Of a stretch of 64,000 nucleotides of DNA, positions 25,260 through 33,445 are shown piece by piece. How positions within the stretch are numbered: the first letter of the stretch is position 1; the number at the start of each line of letters is the position of its first letter. This stretch comes from Sphingomonas sp. Leaf242 (lineage in GTDB: Bacteria > Pseudomonadota > Alphaproteobacteria > Sphingomonadales > Sphingomonadaceae), in NCBI RefSeq assembly GCF_001422045.1, contig NZ_LMLW01000011.1, positions 248,505 through 312,504 on the forward strand. The letters are read 5' to 3'. The translations under genes were made by a program, and so were the position numbers. The notes beneath the pieces were generated by a model. The model made no database searches and was not told the DNA's origin. It saw only the letters and a program-made list of their open reading frames with translations.

Positions 25260-25691
25260 ATGCGTATTCTGACTTCGATCGCAGCGGCAGCGCTGATCAT
25301 TCCGGGCGTGGCACTGGCACAGACGAGCACCGGCGGCTCGATGGGCGGCACCACGGGTGGCACGATGAGCGGCGGCACCATGGGCGGTTCGACCGCGGGC
25401 AGCACGACCGGCGGCATGTCGACCGGCACGATGGATCAGGCCAACCCCTCGACCAGCACCCGTTCGACCACAACGCGCACGCAGCGCGGCACTAAGGCTC
25501 GCAGCCGTACGCGGGGCACGACGTCGGGCACGACCGGCAGCACGATGGGTGCCGACACAATGGGTGGTACGACGGGCACCACCGGCACGATGGGTGGCAC
25601 GACCGGTACCACGGGCACGATGGGTGGCACGACCACCGGCACGATGGGTTCGACCACGGGCGGGACGACCGGCACGACGACGCCGCGCTGA
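25260..25691 (+). CDS. Secreted low-complexity Gly/Thr/Met-rich protein
   Basis: The 143-residue product has a clear signal peptide (MRILTSIAAAALIIPGVALA, cleavage near residue 20-21) and then a mature part made almost only of Gly, Thr, Ser and Met in degenerate TMGGTTGT repeats. A basic patch (RTQRGTKARSRTRG) lies at about residues 74-87. No cysteines or known domain. GGAGAG lies five bases before the ATG and a strong terminator follows, so it is a complete single-gene unit. The repeat pattern suggests an extracellular or periplasmic unstructured protein; its function is unknown. Confidence 0.75.
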   Translation: MRILTSIAAAALIIPGVALAQTSTGGSMGGTTGGTMSGGTMGGSTAGSTTGGMSTGTMDQANPSTSTRSTTTRTQRGTKARSRTRGTTSGTTGSTMGADTMGGTTGTTGTMGGTTGTTGTMGGTTTGTMGSTTGGTTGTTTPR

Positions 25692-25716
25692 TCCGTCACC
25701 ACCACGGTAAACGAAA

Positions 25717-25744
25717 AGCCGGGCGAGCGATCGCCCGGCTTTTT
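25717..25744. terminator. Bidirectional terminator between the Gly/Thr-rich gene and purA
   Basis: AGCCGGGCGA and TCGCCCGGCT form a perfect 10-bp stem with a GCGA loop, followed by TTTT on the plus strand and TTTT (complement of AAAA at 25714-25717) on the minus strand. Confidence 0.85.
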
Positions 25745-25753
25745 AGTGTCCGC

Positions 25754-27043
25754 TCAGTCCGAGAACGGATCGCGGACGAGGATCGTGTCGGCACGCTGCG
25801 GGCTGGTCGACACCAAAGTCACCGGGCAGCGGATCAGCTCCTCGATCCGGCGGATATACTTGATCGCCTGCGCCGGCAGGTCGGCCCAGCTCCGCGCACC
25901 GGCAGTCGTCTCCTGCCAGCCTTCCATCGTCTCGTAGATCGGCTCGACCAGCGCCTGGTCCGCCGCATGCGCCGGGAAATAATCGAGCGTCTCGCCGCGC
26001 AACTTGTAGCCGGTGCAGATCGACACGGTCTCGAACCCGTCGAGCACGTCGATCTTGGTCAGCGCGATTCCGGTGATGCCACCGACCGCCGCCGCCTGCC
26101 GCACCAGCACCGCGTCGAACCAGCCGCAGCGGCGCTTACGCCCCGTGACGGTGCCGAATTCGTGGCCACGGACGCCGAGCCGTTCGCCGGTTTCGTTCTC
26201 GAGCTCGGTCGGGAAAGGACCCGAACCAACGCGCGTCGTGTAAGCCTTGGCAATACCGAGCACGAAGCCAACCGCCGATGGCCCGAGGCCAGAACCGCCA
26301 GCCGCTGCACCCGCGATCGTGTTCGACGAGGTCACGAACGGATACGTACCGTGATCGACGTCGAGCAGCACGCCTTGTGCGCCCTCGAACAGGATGCGCT
26401 TCCCGGCCGAACGTGCTGCGTTGAGGTCGCGCCAGACGGGCTTGGCGAATGGGAGGACGAAACCGGCAATCTCGCGCAGTTCCGCGATCAGGCGGGCGCG
26501 GTCGATCGGCGGCTCGCCAAAGCCGGCACGTAGCGCATCGTGGTGCGCGGTAAGGCGATCGAGCTGCGGCCCGAGATCATCGAGATGCGCGAGATCGCAG
26601 ACGCGGATCGCGCGACGGCCGACCTTGTCCTCATACGCAGGCCCGATGCCGCGGCGGGTCGTGCCGATCTTCCCCGCGCCGCTGGCATCCTCGCGCAAAC
26701 CATCGAGATCGCGGTGGAACGGCAGGATCAGCGCGCAGGTATCAGCGATCCGCAGCGTCTCCGGCGTCGCGACGACGCCCTGTGCGCCCAATCGCGCGAT
26801 CTCGTCCTCTAACGCCCACGGATCGAGCACCACGCCGTTGCCGATGAACGACGGGGTGCCGCGGACGATGCCCGACGGCAGCAGCGACAACTTGTACACG
26901 TTGTCGCCGACGACCAGCGTGTGGCCGGCATTGTGGCCGCCCTGGAAGCGCACGACCATGTCGGCACGCTCGGCGAGCCAGTCGACGATCTTGCCCTTGC
27001 CTTCGTCGCCCCATTGCGCGCCGATGACTGCTACGTTGGCCAA
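25754..27043 (-). CDS. purA: Adenylosuccinate synthetase PurA
   Basis: PurA joins IMP and aspartate with GTP in AMP synthesis. The 429-residue protein begins with the GTP-binding GAQWGDEGKGKIVDWLAE motif and the catalytic GGHNAGHTLV block. Later come GTTRRGIGPAYEDK, VDHGTYPFVTSSNT and the C-terminal RRCGWFDAVLVRQA and TKIDVLDGF segments. It is last in the DUF559-hisZ-purA run, 30 bases after hisZ, and is closed by the terminator at 25717-25744. Confidence 0.96.
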   Translation of the reverse strand: MANVAVIGAQWGDEGKGKIVDWLAERADMVVRFQGGHNAGHTLVVGDNVYKLSLLPSGIVRGTPSFIGNGVVLDPWALEDEIARLGAQGVVATPETLRIADTCALILPFHRDLDGLREDASGAGKIGTTRRGIGPAYEDKVGRRAIRVCDLAHLDDLGPQLDRLTAHHDALRAGFGEPPIDRARLIAELREIAGFVLPFAKPVWRDLNAARSAGKRILFEGAQGVLLDVDHGTYPFVTSSNTIAGAAAGGSGLGPSAVGFVLGIAKAYTTRVGSGPFPTELENETGERLGVRGHEFGTVTGRKRRCGWFDAVLVRQAAAVGGITGIALTKIDVLDGFETVSICTGYKLRGETLDYFPAHAADQALVEPIYETMEGWQETTAGARSWADLPAQAIKYIRRIEELIRCPVTLVSTSPQRADTILVRDPFSD

Positions 27044-27073
27044 ACTCTATCTCCTGAGGATTACGCGCAGCGC

Positions 27074-28174
27074 CTACAGCGCGCGGGGCTCGCCTGCTAC
27101 CCATAGATGCGTGCAGACTTGTGCTTCGGGGGTGTCGCCTGCGTCCAGTGCGGCGACGGTGACCCAGCCTTGCGCGCGCATCGCGGCGCCTTCGGTGGCG
27201 GGGGTACCGAATGGGAGGAATAGGCGGCGGCGGTCGACTGTTGCCACGCGCTCGACGAGCGCATCGGCGAACAACGAGAAACCGGTCGCGGCCTCCTCTG
27301 CACCGTTTTCGTGGACGACGGTGTAGGTGCCACCGCGGCCGACTTCGCGTGCGCTACCGTCGGCGAATAGCGAGAAACCGAGCCACGTCTGATATTCGAA
27401 GCCGTGCCGCTCGGTCGGGTCGAGCGTGAGCGCGACGCGGCCATCGAGCGCCTCAGCGATCCGTGCGAGGCCGTCGAGGCGGGAGGCGAGCGCGCTGGTG
27501 GTGTCGAAGACGCGGAGGCGGTCCATTGCTTGGTCGAACGGCCCGGCGGCTTCGATCAGCGGGAGGTAGGCGGGGGCGAGCGCGGCGACGGCGCCGGCAT
27601 CCTTCGCGTCGAGGCGATCGCGCAAGGTTGCGACGAGGTCATCCGCCACGGGGAGCGGCCCAGCGGCGAGCGTCGGCACCAAATCGGGCAGCGTAAAGTC
27701 GATCGACGCACCGGTAACGTCGGCGGCCGCGATCATGTCGACTGCAACCGCGACGAGCTCCTGCGCCGCGGCAACCGAGTCGAGCCCGATCAACTCACAC
27801 CCAATCTGCCGGGTCTCGCGCGCGGGGGCGAGCTGCGACGCGCGCAGTTTCAGCACGGAACCTGCATAGCTCAGCCGAACCGGCCGAGGGTGATGCCCCA
27901 TCCTAGTGGCGGCGATCCGCGCGACCTGTGCGGTAATGTCCGGCCGGATTGCAAGCGTGCGCTGCGACACTGGATCGACGAAGCGCACTGCGTCGTGCAG
28001 CCCGCCGGCTTTGAGGCGCATCTCAAGCCCATCGGCGAATTCGGCGAGCGGCGGATCGACGCGCTCGTAGCCGTGGAGACGCGCCGCTTCGAGCACGCGG
28101 GCTTCCAGTGCCGCTGCCGAATCGGCGAACGGGGGGAGGCGATCTCGGAAACCTTCGGGGAGGAGTGCGGTCAC
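27074..28174 (-). CDS. hisZ: ATP phosphoribosyltransferase regulatory subunit HisZ
   Basis: HisZ is a histidyl-tRNA-synthetase paralogue that activates the short form of HisG at the first step of histidine synthesis. The 366-residue protein starts LLPEGFRDRLPPFADSAAAL and carries class-II synthetase-like motifs (RPDITAQVARIAATRMGHHP, APARETRQIGCELIG). It lacks the full histidine anticodon-binding domain. The GTG start at 28174 overlaps the DUF559 stop (GTGA), which argues for translational coupling and against the longer open frame. hisG is not in the window. Confidence 0.92.
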   Translation of the reverse strand: MTALLPEGFRDRLPPFADSAAALEARVLEAARLHGYERVDPPLAEFADGLEMRLKAGGLHDAVRFVDPVSQRTLAIRPDITAQVARIAATRMGHHPRPVRLSYAGSVLKLRASQLAPARETRQIGCELIGLDSVAAAQELVAVAVDMIAAADVTGASIDFTLPDLVPTLAAGPLPVADDLVATLRDRLDAKDAGAVAALAPAYLPLIEAAGPFDQAMDRLRVFDTTSALASRLDGLARIAEALDGRVALTLDPTERHGFEYQTWLGFSLFADGSAREVGRGGTYTVVHENGAEEAATGFSLFADALVERVATVDRRRLFLPFGTPATEGAAMRAQGWVTVAALDAGDTPEAQVCTHLWVAGEPRAL

Positions 28175-28524
28175 TTCGCAGACTCCGCTGTGAGGGCTGC
28201 AGATATGACCTGCCAGACCCCGTCCATCTCGGACATGATGTCGGCGTTGCTGAACCGTATCACGCGATATCCCTGTCTTTGGAGCCAATCCGTTCGGCTT
28301 GCGTCGCGCGCTTGGTCACTATGCGTATCGCCGTCAACCTCGATGACGAGTTTCGCGTCGCGGGCGCAGTAGTCGGCGACGTAGGGACCGACGACGAGTT
28401 GGCGGGAGAATTTGGTGTTGCTTATCTGTCGACCACGAAGGTGACGCCAGAGCTTGGCCTCCGCAGGAGTTGGCTCCCGCCGCATCCGCTTGGCGCGATC
28501 GAGAAGTAGGTCGTCGACCTTCAC
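28171..28524 (-). CDS. DUF559 domain protein (endonuclease-like fold)
   Basis: The 117-residue product has the compact DUF559 domain: a RAKRMRREPTPAEAKLWRHL start, GRQISNTKFSRQLVVGPYVA, the DYCARDAKLVIEVDGDTH segment with the acid residues of a Vsr/PD-(D/E)xK-like fold, and QGYRVIRFSNADI. The fold suggests nucleic-acid cleavage but no activity is proven for stand-alone members. GTG at 28524 is chosen because GGGAGAGGGAGC, the end of a palindromic repeat, lies directly before it. The frame stays open through the repeat, giving the spurious LTPTLSPEGGEG peptide. Confidence 0.85.
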   Translation of the reverse strand: MKVDDLLLDRAKRMRREPTPAEAKLWRHLRGRQISNTKFSRQLVVGPYVADYCARDAKLVIEVDGDTHSDQARDASRTDWLQRQGYRVIRFSNADIMSEMDGVWQVISAALTAESAK

Positions 28525-28525
28525 T

Positions 28526-28630
28526 GCTCCCTCTCCCCCTTCCGGGGAGAGGGTCGGGGTGAGGGGCGCCGCGAGCGATGCCCTTCCCAACTGCCCCTCA
28601 CCCAACCCTCTCCCCGGAAGGGAGAGGGCT
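28526..28630. repeat. Palindromic repeat (CTCCCTCTCCCC/GGGGTGAGGGG type) before the DUF559 gene
   Basis: The left part GCTCCCTCTCCCCCTTCCGG...GGTCGGGGTGAGGGG is inverted in the right part CCCCTCACCCAACCCTCTCC...GGAAGGGAGAGGGC. A second copy is at 33446-33551. Here it touches the DUF559 start and supplies its ribosome-binding site. Confidence 0.85.
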
Positions 28631-28649
28631 TTAGAAGAGCGTAGCAGGC

Positions 28650-30227
28650 TTAGAAGTTCAGGCCCATTGCGGTCTTTACGCCTGGCAGCGCGCGGACCTT
28701 GGTGAGCAGGTCAGGCGTCACGGCTTCGTCGACCGAGAGCAGCAACACCGCCTCGCCGCCCGCCGAACGGCGCCCGAGGTGGAACGTCCCGATATTCACC
28801 CCAGCCTCGCCCAACGCCGTCCCGAGACGCCCGATGAACCCAGGCGCATCCTCGTTGACGACGTACAGCATCGGCCCCGCCAGATCGGCCTCGATCTTGA
28901 TCCCCAGCAGTTCGACCAACCGCGGCGCCGAATCGCCGAACAGCGTGCCGGCCACAGACCGCTCGCCATCCTCGGTCTTCACCGCGACGCGCAGCAGCGT
29001 GTGATAATCCGCCTCACGCTCGGTACGCACTTCCCGAACCTCAAGACCACGCTCGCGCGCCAATACCGGTGCGTTGACCATGTTGACCGTCGCGGTCTGC
29101 GTCTGGAGATAGCCGGCGAGCACCGCGCTCACGATCGGCTTCGCGTTCAGATCGGCCGCGGCACCTTCGGTATGCACCGAAATCCGCGATACCGCGCCCG
29201 TCGTCAACTGCCCGACCAGCGAGCCGAGCTTCTCCGCCAGCGCCATGTACGGCTTCAGCTTCGGCGCTTCCTCGGCCGACAGCGACGGCATGTTGAGCGC
29301 ATTCGTAACGCCGCCCGACATCAGGAAATCGGCCATCTGCTCGGCGACCTGGATCGCGACGTTGACCTGCGCCTCAGTCGTCGACGCGCCGAGATGCGGC
29401 GTGCTGACGAAGTTCGGCGTGTTGAACAACGGCGATGCCTTGGCGGGCTCCTCGACGAACACGTCGAGCGCGGCGCCGCCGACCTGCCCCGAATCGAGCG
29501 CCGCCTTCAGCGCGACCTCGTCGATCAGGCCGCCGCGCGCGCAGTTGATGATGCGGACGCCCTTCTTGGTCTTGGCGAGCGCCTCGGCCGAGAGGATGTT
29601 GCGCGTCTGGTCGGTCAGCGGGGTGTGCAGCGTGATGAAGTCGGCGCGCGCGAGCAGTTCGTCGAGCGTGACCTTCTCGACGCCGATTTCGATCGCACGC
29701 TCGGGCGTCAGGAACGGATCGAACGCGACGACCTTCATCTTGAGCCCGCGCGCACGGTCGGCGACGATCGAGCCGATATTGCCCGCACCGATCAGGCCGA
29801 GCGTCTTCGACGTCAGCTCGACGCCCATGAAGCGGTTCTTCTCCCACTTGCCGGCCTGAGTCGAAGCGTCCGCTTCCGGGAGTTGCCGGGCGAGCGCGAA
29901 CATCAGCGCGATCGCGTGCTCGGCGGTGGTGATCGAGTTGCCGAACGGGGTGTTCATCACGACGACGCCCTTCGCCGACGCGGCGGGGATGTCGACGTTA
30001 TCGACGCCGATCCCGGCGCGGCCGACGACCTTCAGGTTGGTCGCGTGCTCGAGGATTTCTTTTGTAACCTTGGTCGAGCTGCGGATCGCGAGGCCGTCAT
30101 ACTCGCCGATGATCGCGATCAGTTCGGCGGGCGTCTTGCCGGTGATCTCGTCGACCTCGACGCCGCGCTCGCGGAAGATCTGCGCTGCGCGGGGATCCAT
30201 TTTGTCGGAAATGAGGACTTTTGGCAT
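28650..30227 (-). CDS. serA: D-3-phosphoglycerate dehydrogenase SerA
   Basis: SerA oxidises 3-phosphoglycerate, the first step of serine synthesis. The 525-residue protein is the long type. The substrate domain is followed by the NAD-binding GLIGAGNIGSIVADRARG motif, catalytic residues in NCARGGLIDE and the STPHLGASTTEAQVNVA histidine block. An intervening domain (about 320-445) and a C-terminal ACT domain (LYVVNEDAPGFIGRLGTALG) follow; the latter is the usual site for serine feedback. It lies downstream of serC on the same strand with a palindromic repeat between them. Confidence 0.96.
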   Translation of the reverse strand: MPKVLISDKMDPRAAQIFRERGVEVDEITGKTPAELIAIIGEYDGLAIRSSTKVTKEILEHATNLKVVGRAGIGVDNVDIPAASAKGVVVMNTPFGNSITTAEHAIALMFALARQLPEADASTQAGKWEKNRFMGVELTSKTLGLIGAGNIGSIVADRARGLKMKVVAFDPFLTPERAIEIGVEKVTLDELLARADFITLHTPLTDQTRNILSAEALAKTKKGVRIINCARGGLIDEVALKAALDSGQVGGAALDVFVEEPAKASPLFNTPNFVSTPHLGASTTEAQVNVAIQVAEQMADFLMSGGVTNALNMPSLSAEEAPKLKPYMALAEKLGSLVGQLTTGAVSRISVHTEGAAADLNAKPIVSAVLAGYLQTQTATVNMVNAPVLARERGLEVREVRTEREADYHTLLRVAVKTEDGERSVAGTLFGDSAPRLVELLGIKIEADLAGPMLYVVNEDAPGFIGRLGTALGEAGVNIGTFHLGRRSAGGEAVLLLSVDEAVTPDLLTKVRALPGVKTAMGLNF

Positions 30228-30301
30228 GGGATTGCTCCTAGGAATTTCGGGGGATTTGAAGGCTTCGCCTCTTGTTCCCCCCTTCCCTCACCATCCTTAG
30301 C

Positions 30302-30397
30302 TCCGTCATCCCGGCGGACGCCGGGAGCTATGGACACGGAGCGCCCATTACGAAGCGGGCGGTATCCGTGGGTCCCGGCGTCCGCCGGGATGACGGA
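30302..30397. repeat. Palindromic repeat between serC and serA
   Basis: TCCGTCATCCCGGCGGACGC and the inverted GCGTCCGCCGGGATGACGGA flank a centre with a further small inverted repeat. It lies inside the probable serC-serA transcript and could influence read-through or RNA stability. Confidence 0.75.
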
Positions 30398-30447
30398 AAG
30401 GTGGTGGTTGTTGGAAGGAGGGCTAAGGGAAAAAGCGTAGTAGCTAG

Positions 30448-31602
30448 TTAGGCGGCCTTGGCGGTCGCGTAGGCCCAGTCGAGCCAGGGGCCGAGCGCTT
30501 CGATATCGGCGGTGTCGACGGTCGCGCCGCACCAGATCCGCAAGCCCGGAGGCGCATCGCGGTAACCCGCCACGTCATACGCTGCGCCAGCTTTCTCGAG
30601 CGCCGAAGCCATCGCCTTGATCAGCGCCTCGTCCGCACCCTCGACCGTGAGGCACACGCTGGTCTTCGACCGCGTCGCCGGATCGACCGCCAGATGCCCC
30701 AGCCAATCGCGCTCCGCGACGATCTTGTCCAAAGCAGCAGCATTCGCATCCGACCGCTTGATCAGCCCATCTTCGCCGAGCGACTTCGCCCATTCGAGGC
30801 TGAAGATCGCATCTTCGACCGCCAGCATCGACGGCGTGTTGATCGTCTCGCCCTTGAACACGCCCTCGGTGAGCTTGCCCTTCGAGACGAGGCGAAACAC
30901 CTTCGGCAGCGGCCAGGCGGGGGTGTACGTTTCAAGCCGCTCGACCGCGCGCGGCCCGAGAATCAGCACGCCGTGCGCGCCCTCCCCGCCGAGCACTTTC
31001 TGCCACGAGAAGGTCGCAACGTCGATCTTCGTCCAGTCGATATCGTAGGCAAACACGCCGCTGGTCGCATCGGCGAACGAGAGACCCTCGCGGTCGTCGG
31101 GAATCCAGTCGGCGTTCGGCACGCGCACGCCGCTGGTGGTGCCGTTCCAGGTGAACAGCACGTCGTTCGACCAGTCGACCGCGTCGAGATCGGGCAGTTG
31201 GCCGTAATCGGCGCGCACCACCGTGGGGTCGATCTTGAGCTGCTTGACCGCGTCCGTGACCCAGCCTTCGCCGAAGCTTTCCCACGCCAGCGCGGTGACG
31301 GGCTTGGCGCCCAGCATCGTCCACATCGCCATCTCGTACGCGCCGGTGTCGGAACCGGGGACGATGCCGATGCGGTGCGTATCGGGGAGCTTCAGCAGTT
31401 CGCGCATCAGGTCGATGCTGTACTGGAGGCGGGTCTTGCCGATCTTCGAGCGATGCGAGCGACCGAGCGAATCGGTGGCAAGCTTGTCCGCGGACCAACC
31501 CGGAGGTTTCGCGCAGGGACCGGAGCTGAAAAAGGGACGCGCCGGCTTCGTAGCGGGCAGTGCAGGCGCATTTGTAGCGGGTGCGTAGGTCGTATCAGTC
31601 AT
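30448..31602 (-). CDS. serC: Phosphoserine aminotransferase SerC
   Basis: SerC converts 3-phosphohydroxypyruvate and glutamate to phosphoserine. The 384-residue protein is the alphaproteobacterial type, with FFSSGPCAKPPGWSADKLA at the N-terminus, VPGSDTGAYEMAMWTMLG, TWNGTTSGVRVPNADWIP and the PLP lysine in TFSWQKVLGGEGAHGV. The start at MTDTTYAP is set by GAGGAGAG six bases upstream; the open frame continues 45 codons further into the leader without protein-like sequence. A probable structured leader RNA precedes it. Orientation and order with serA indicate a serine operon. Confidence 0.95.
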   Translation of the reverse strand: MTDTTYAPATNAPALPATKPARPFFSSGPCAKPPGWSADKLATDSLGRSHRSKIGKTRLQYSIDLMRELLKLPDTHRIGIVPGSDTGAYEMAMWTMLGAKPVTALAWESFGEGWVTDAVKQLKIDPTVVRADYGQLPDLDAVDWSNDVLFTWNGTTSGVRVPNADWIPDDREGLSFADATSGVFAYDIDWTKIDVATFSWQKVLGGEGAHGVLILGPRAVERLETYTPAWPLPKVFRLVSKGKLTEGVFKGETINTPSMLAVEDAIFSLEWAKSLGEDGLIKRSDANAAALDKIVAERDWLGHLAVDPATRSKTSVCLTVEGADEALIKAMASALEKAGAAYDVAGYRDAPPGLRIWCGATVDTADIEALGPWLDWAYATAKAA

Positions 31603-31650
31603 GTATCTCTCCTCACAGAGAGCACGCGCGGCGTTGGGACCGCGTGGCCC
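31603..31650 (-). promoter_or_regulatory. Probable serC-type 5' leader RNA (tandem hairpins over the Shine-Dalgarno)
   Basis: On the minus strand the leader folds as ACGCGG-loop-CCGCGCGT (31624-31645) followed at once by CTCTC-TGTGAG-GAGAG (31607-31622). The second hairpin contains the serC ribosome-binding site. Two hairpins directly before an alphaproteobacterial serC match the architecture of the serC RNA motif reported by comparative genomics. The match is by architecture and position only. Confidence 0.5.
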
Positions 31651-31657
31651 GTCGCCG

Positions 31658-31685
31658 GCCCTAACGGCGTTCGCGGGGGTGTCAA
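31658..31685 (-). promoter_or_regulatory. Putative serC promoter
   Basis: TTGACA (31680-31685) and TAGGGC (31658-31663) are separated by 16 bases on the minus strand. Transcription would begin near 31650, just at the start of the tandem-hairpin leader, which supports the assignment. Confidence 0.45.
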
Positions 31686-31742
31686 CCGCGTTCGATTGCA
31701 AGCGCGCGGCGGCGGGACTCGCCCCACCGTGCGCCAAACTCG

Positions 31743-31845
31743 CTCCGTCACCCCGGGCTTGTCCCGGGGTCCACCGTGCCGCACGGCCTTAGGCATGGGG
31801 GACAAGACGATGAGTGGATGCCGGAACAGGCCCGGCATGACGGAG
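31743..31845. repeat. Palindromic repeat (CTCCGTCACCCCGG type) overlapping the extensin-like gene start
   Basis: CTCCGTCACCCCGGGCTTGT and the inverted ACAGGCCCGGCATGACGGAG mark the ends. The same element, with the same end sequences, is at 51965-52065. The last part of this copy (from 31810) is read as the first codons of the extensin-like lipoprotein. Confidence 0.85.
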
Positions 31846-32490
31846 TGGGTGGTAGTAGCGACTCTCGCACTGACTTTAGCCGCCTGCGGACGTGCCGATC
31901 GCCCCACGGCACCGACCAAGACTCGCCCCAACCTCTCCGTCCCAAGCAACCGCGAAACCGCGCAGTGTCTCGCCGACCTGCGCGAGTTGCACGTCTCGTT
32001 CCAGGTCCTGCCCGACCGCGAGACCGGTCCCGGCTGCGGCCTAAACGGCACCGTCAAGCTGGTCGACATCGGCGTGCCGGTCGCCAACCTCACCGCGGTC
32101 CGGTGCGGTGCGGCCCGCGCGTTCATTGGCTGGACGCGCAACGCAGTCGCGCCCGCCGCGTACCAGATGCTCGGCAGCGAACTCGCGCGGGTCGACAGCA
32201 TGGGGAGCTATGCGTGTCGCAACGTGGTCGGCTCCACGCGCGGTCCCACCCGCCGCTCGGGCCACGCGATCGCCAACGCGATCGATATCGGCGGTTTCGT
32301 CCTGAAGGACGGCCGGCGTATCACCGTGCTGAACGACTGGAACTCGGCCGACCCGCAGGTCCGGCAATTCCTCCAGACGATCCGCGCGTCGGCCTGCAAG
32401 CGGTTCGGCACGGTGCTCAGCCCCGACTACAACGCCGCGCACCGCAACCACCTCCATCTCGAAGACGATCACGCCAATTTCTGCCGCTAG
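31810..32490 (+). CDS. Extensin-like C-terminal domain lipoprotein
   Basis: The 226-residue protein has an N-terminal signal with a lipobox (VVVATLALTLAAC, Cys near residue 22) and then the bacterial extensin-like domain (PF06904 type). Cysteines are regularly placed (AQCLADLRELHVSFQ, GPGCGLNGTVKL, AVRCGAARAF, GSYACRNV). The metal/peptidase-like blocks SGHAIANAIDIGGF, DWNSADP and HRNHLHLEDDHANFC resemble DD-carboxypeptidase-type folds. A cell-wall role is likely but not proven. ATG at 31810 is preceded by GGGGGAC; ATG at 31837 is an alternative with a poorer signal peptide. The first dozen codons lie inside a palindromic repeat. Confidence 0.85.
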   Translation: MSGCRNRPGMTEWVVVATLALTLAACGRADRPTAPTKTRPNLSVPSNRETAQCLADLRELHVSFQVLPDRETGPGCGLNGTVKLVDIGVPVANLTAVRCGAARAFIGWTRNAVAPAAYQMLGSELARVDSMGSYACRNVVGSTRGPTRRSGHAIANAIDIGGFVLKDGRRITVLNDWNSADPQVRQFLQTIRASACKRFGTVLSPDYNAAHRNHLHLEDDHANFCR

Positions 32491-32536
32491 CGCACCGCTC
32501 TAGCCCTCCCCTCGTGTTTCCTCTAATCGCGCCTGA

Positions 32537-33421
32537 ATGACCGATACACGAGTACCATCGCGCGTTTTTCCGAACGCCAGCCAGGATGCCGAGTCCGCCC
32601 GCGACTCCGTTTCCACCCCCCAGACGCAGCACCCGCATTACCGGCTCGCCTTCCAGGACATGGATTTCCTGTTGCGCGAAGACCTGCGGCCGGTGCGGTT
32701 CCAGCTCGAACTGCTGAAGACCGAACTCGTCCTCGACGAGGCCAAGATCGGTTCGACGTTCGTGTTCTACGGCTCCGCGCGCATTCCCGAGCCGTCCAAG
32801 GCGCAGGCTTTGCTGAAGCTTGCCACCGATGACAAGTCGAAGAAGATCGCCGAGCGGCTGGTCGAGAAGTCGAAATATTACGACGTCGCGCGCGAGCTGG
32901 CCGCCAAGGTCAGCGTGCTGCCGCGCGACGAGCGTGGCTGGCGGCAGTTCGTGGTGTGCTCGGGCGGCGGTCCGTCGATCATGGAAGCGGCGAACCGCGG
33001 CGCGGACGACGTCGGTGCCGAGTCGATCGGGCTGAACATCGTCCTGCCGCACGAGCAGGCGCCGAACCCGTACGTCACGCCGTCGCTGTCCGTGCAGTTC
33101 CACTATTTCGCGCTCAGGAAGATGCACTTCCTGCTGCATGCGCGGGCGCTTGCTGCGTTTCCGGGTGGGTTCGGGACGTTCGACGAGGTGTTCGAGCTGC
33201 TGACGCTGATCCAGACGGGCAAGATCCAGCCGATCCCAGTGTTGCTGTTCGGGCGCCAGTTCTGGGAGCGGGTCGTGAATTTCGACGCGCTGGTCGAGGA
33301 AGGCGTCGTCAGCGAGAAGGACCTGGGGATCTTCCGCTACGTCGAGACCGCCGACGAGGCCTGGGACGCGGTGCAGTCGTTCTATCGCGAGCGGGCGGAG
33401 AAGGAAGCCGCCGAGAGCTGA
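32537..33421 (+). CDS. LOG family (lysine-decarboxylase-fold) protein
   Basis: The 294-residue protein has the Rossmann-like LOG domain: the phosphate-binding VVCSGGGPSIMEAANRGADD block and the catalytic PGGFGTFDEVFELLTLIQTGK motif (PGGxGTxxE). The N-terminal extension of about 60 residues (FQDMDFLLREDLRPVRFQLELL) belongs to the larger bacterial subgroup. LOG enzymes release nucleobases from nucleoside 5'-monophosphates (cytokinin-type phosphoribohydrolases); bacterial substrates are often unknown. It ends in a repeat-filled gap facing the cytochrome gene. Confidence 0.9.
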   Translation: MTDTRVPSRVFPNASQDAESARDSVSTPQTQHPHYRLAFQDMDFLLREDLRPVRFQLELLKTELVLDEAKIGSTFVFYGSARIPEPSKAQALLKLATDDKSKKIAERLVEKSKYYDVARELAAKVSVLPRDERGWRQFVVCSGGGPSIMEAANRGADDVGAESIGLNIVLPHEQAPNPYVTPSLSVQFHYFALRKMHFLLHARALAAFPGGFGTFDEVFELLTLIQTGKIQPIPVLLFGRQFWERVVNFDALVEEGVVSEKDLGIFRYVETADEAWDAVQSFYRERAEKEAAES

Positions 33422-33445
33422 GCTTTCCCAGGGGAAATCCCTTCT

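Noticed and set aside
25300..25690. Short tandem units that look like a repeat array or CRISPR
   Set aside because: They are degenerate codon repeats inside a signal-peptide-bearing coding frame, with no spacers of constant length.
28525..28605. Longer N-terminus for the DUF559 protein
   Set aside because: The added residues are the translated palindromic repeat (LTPTLSPEGGEG type).
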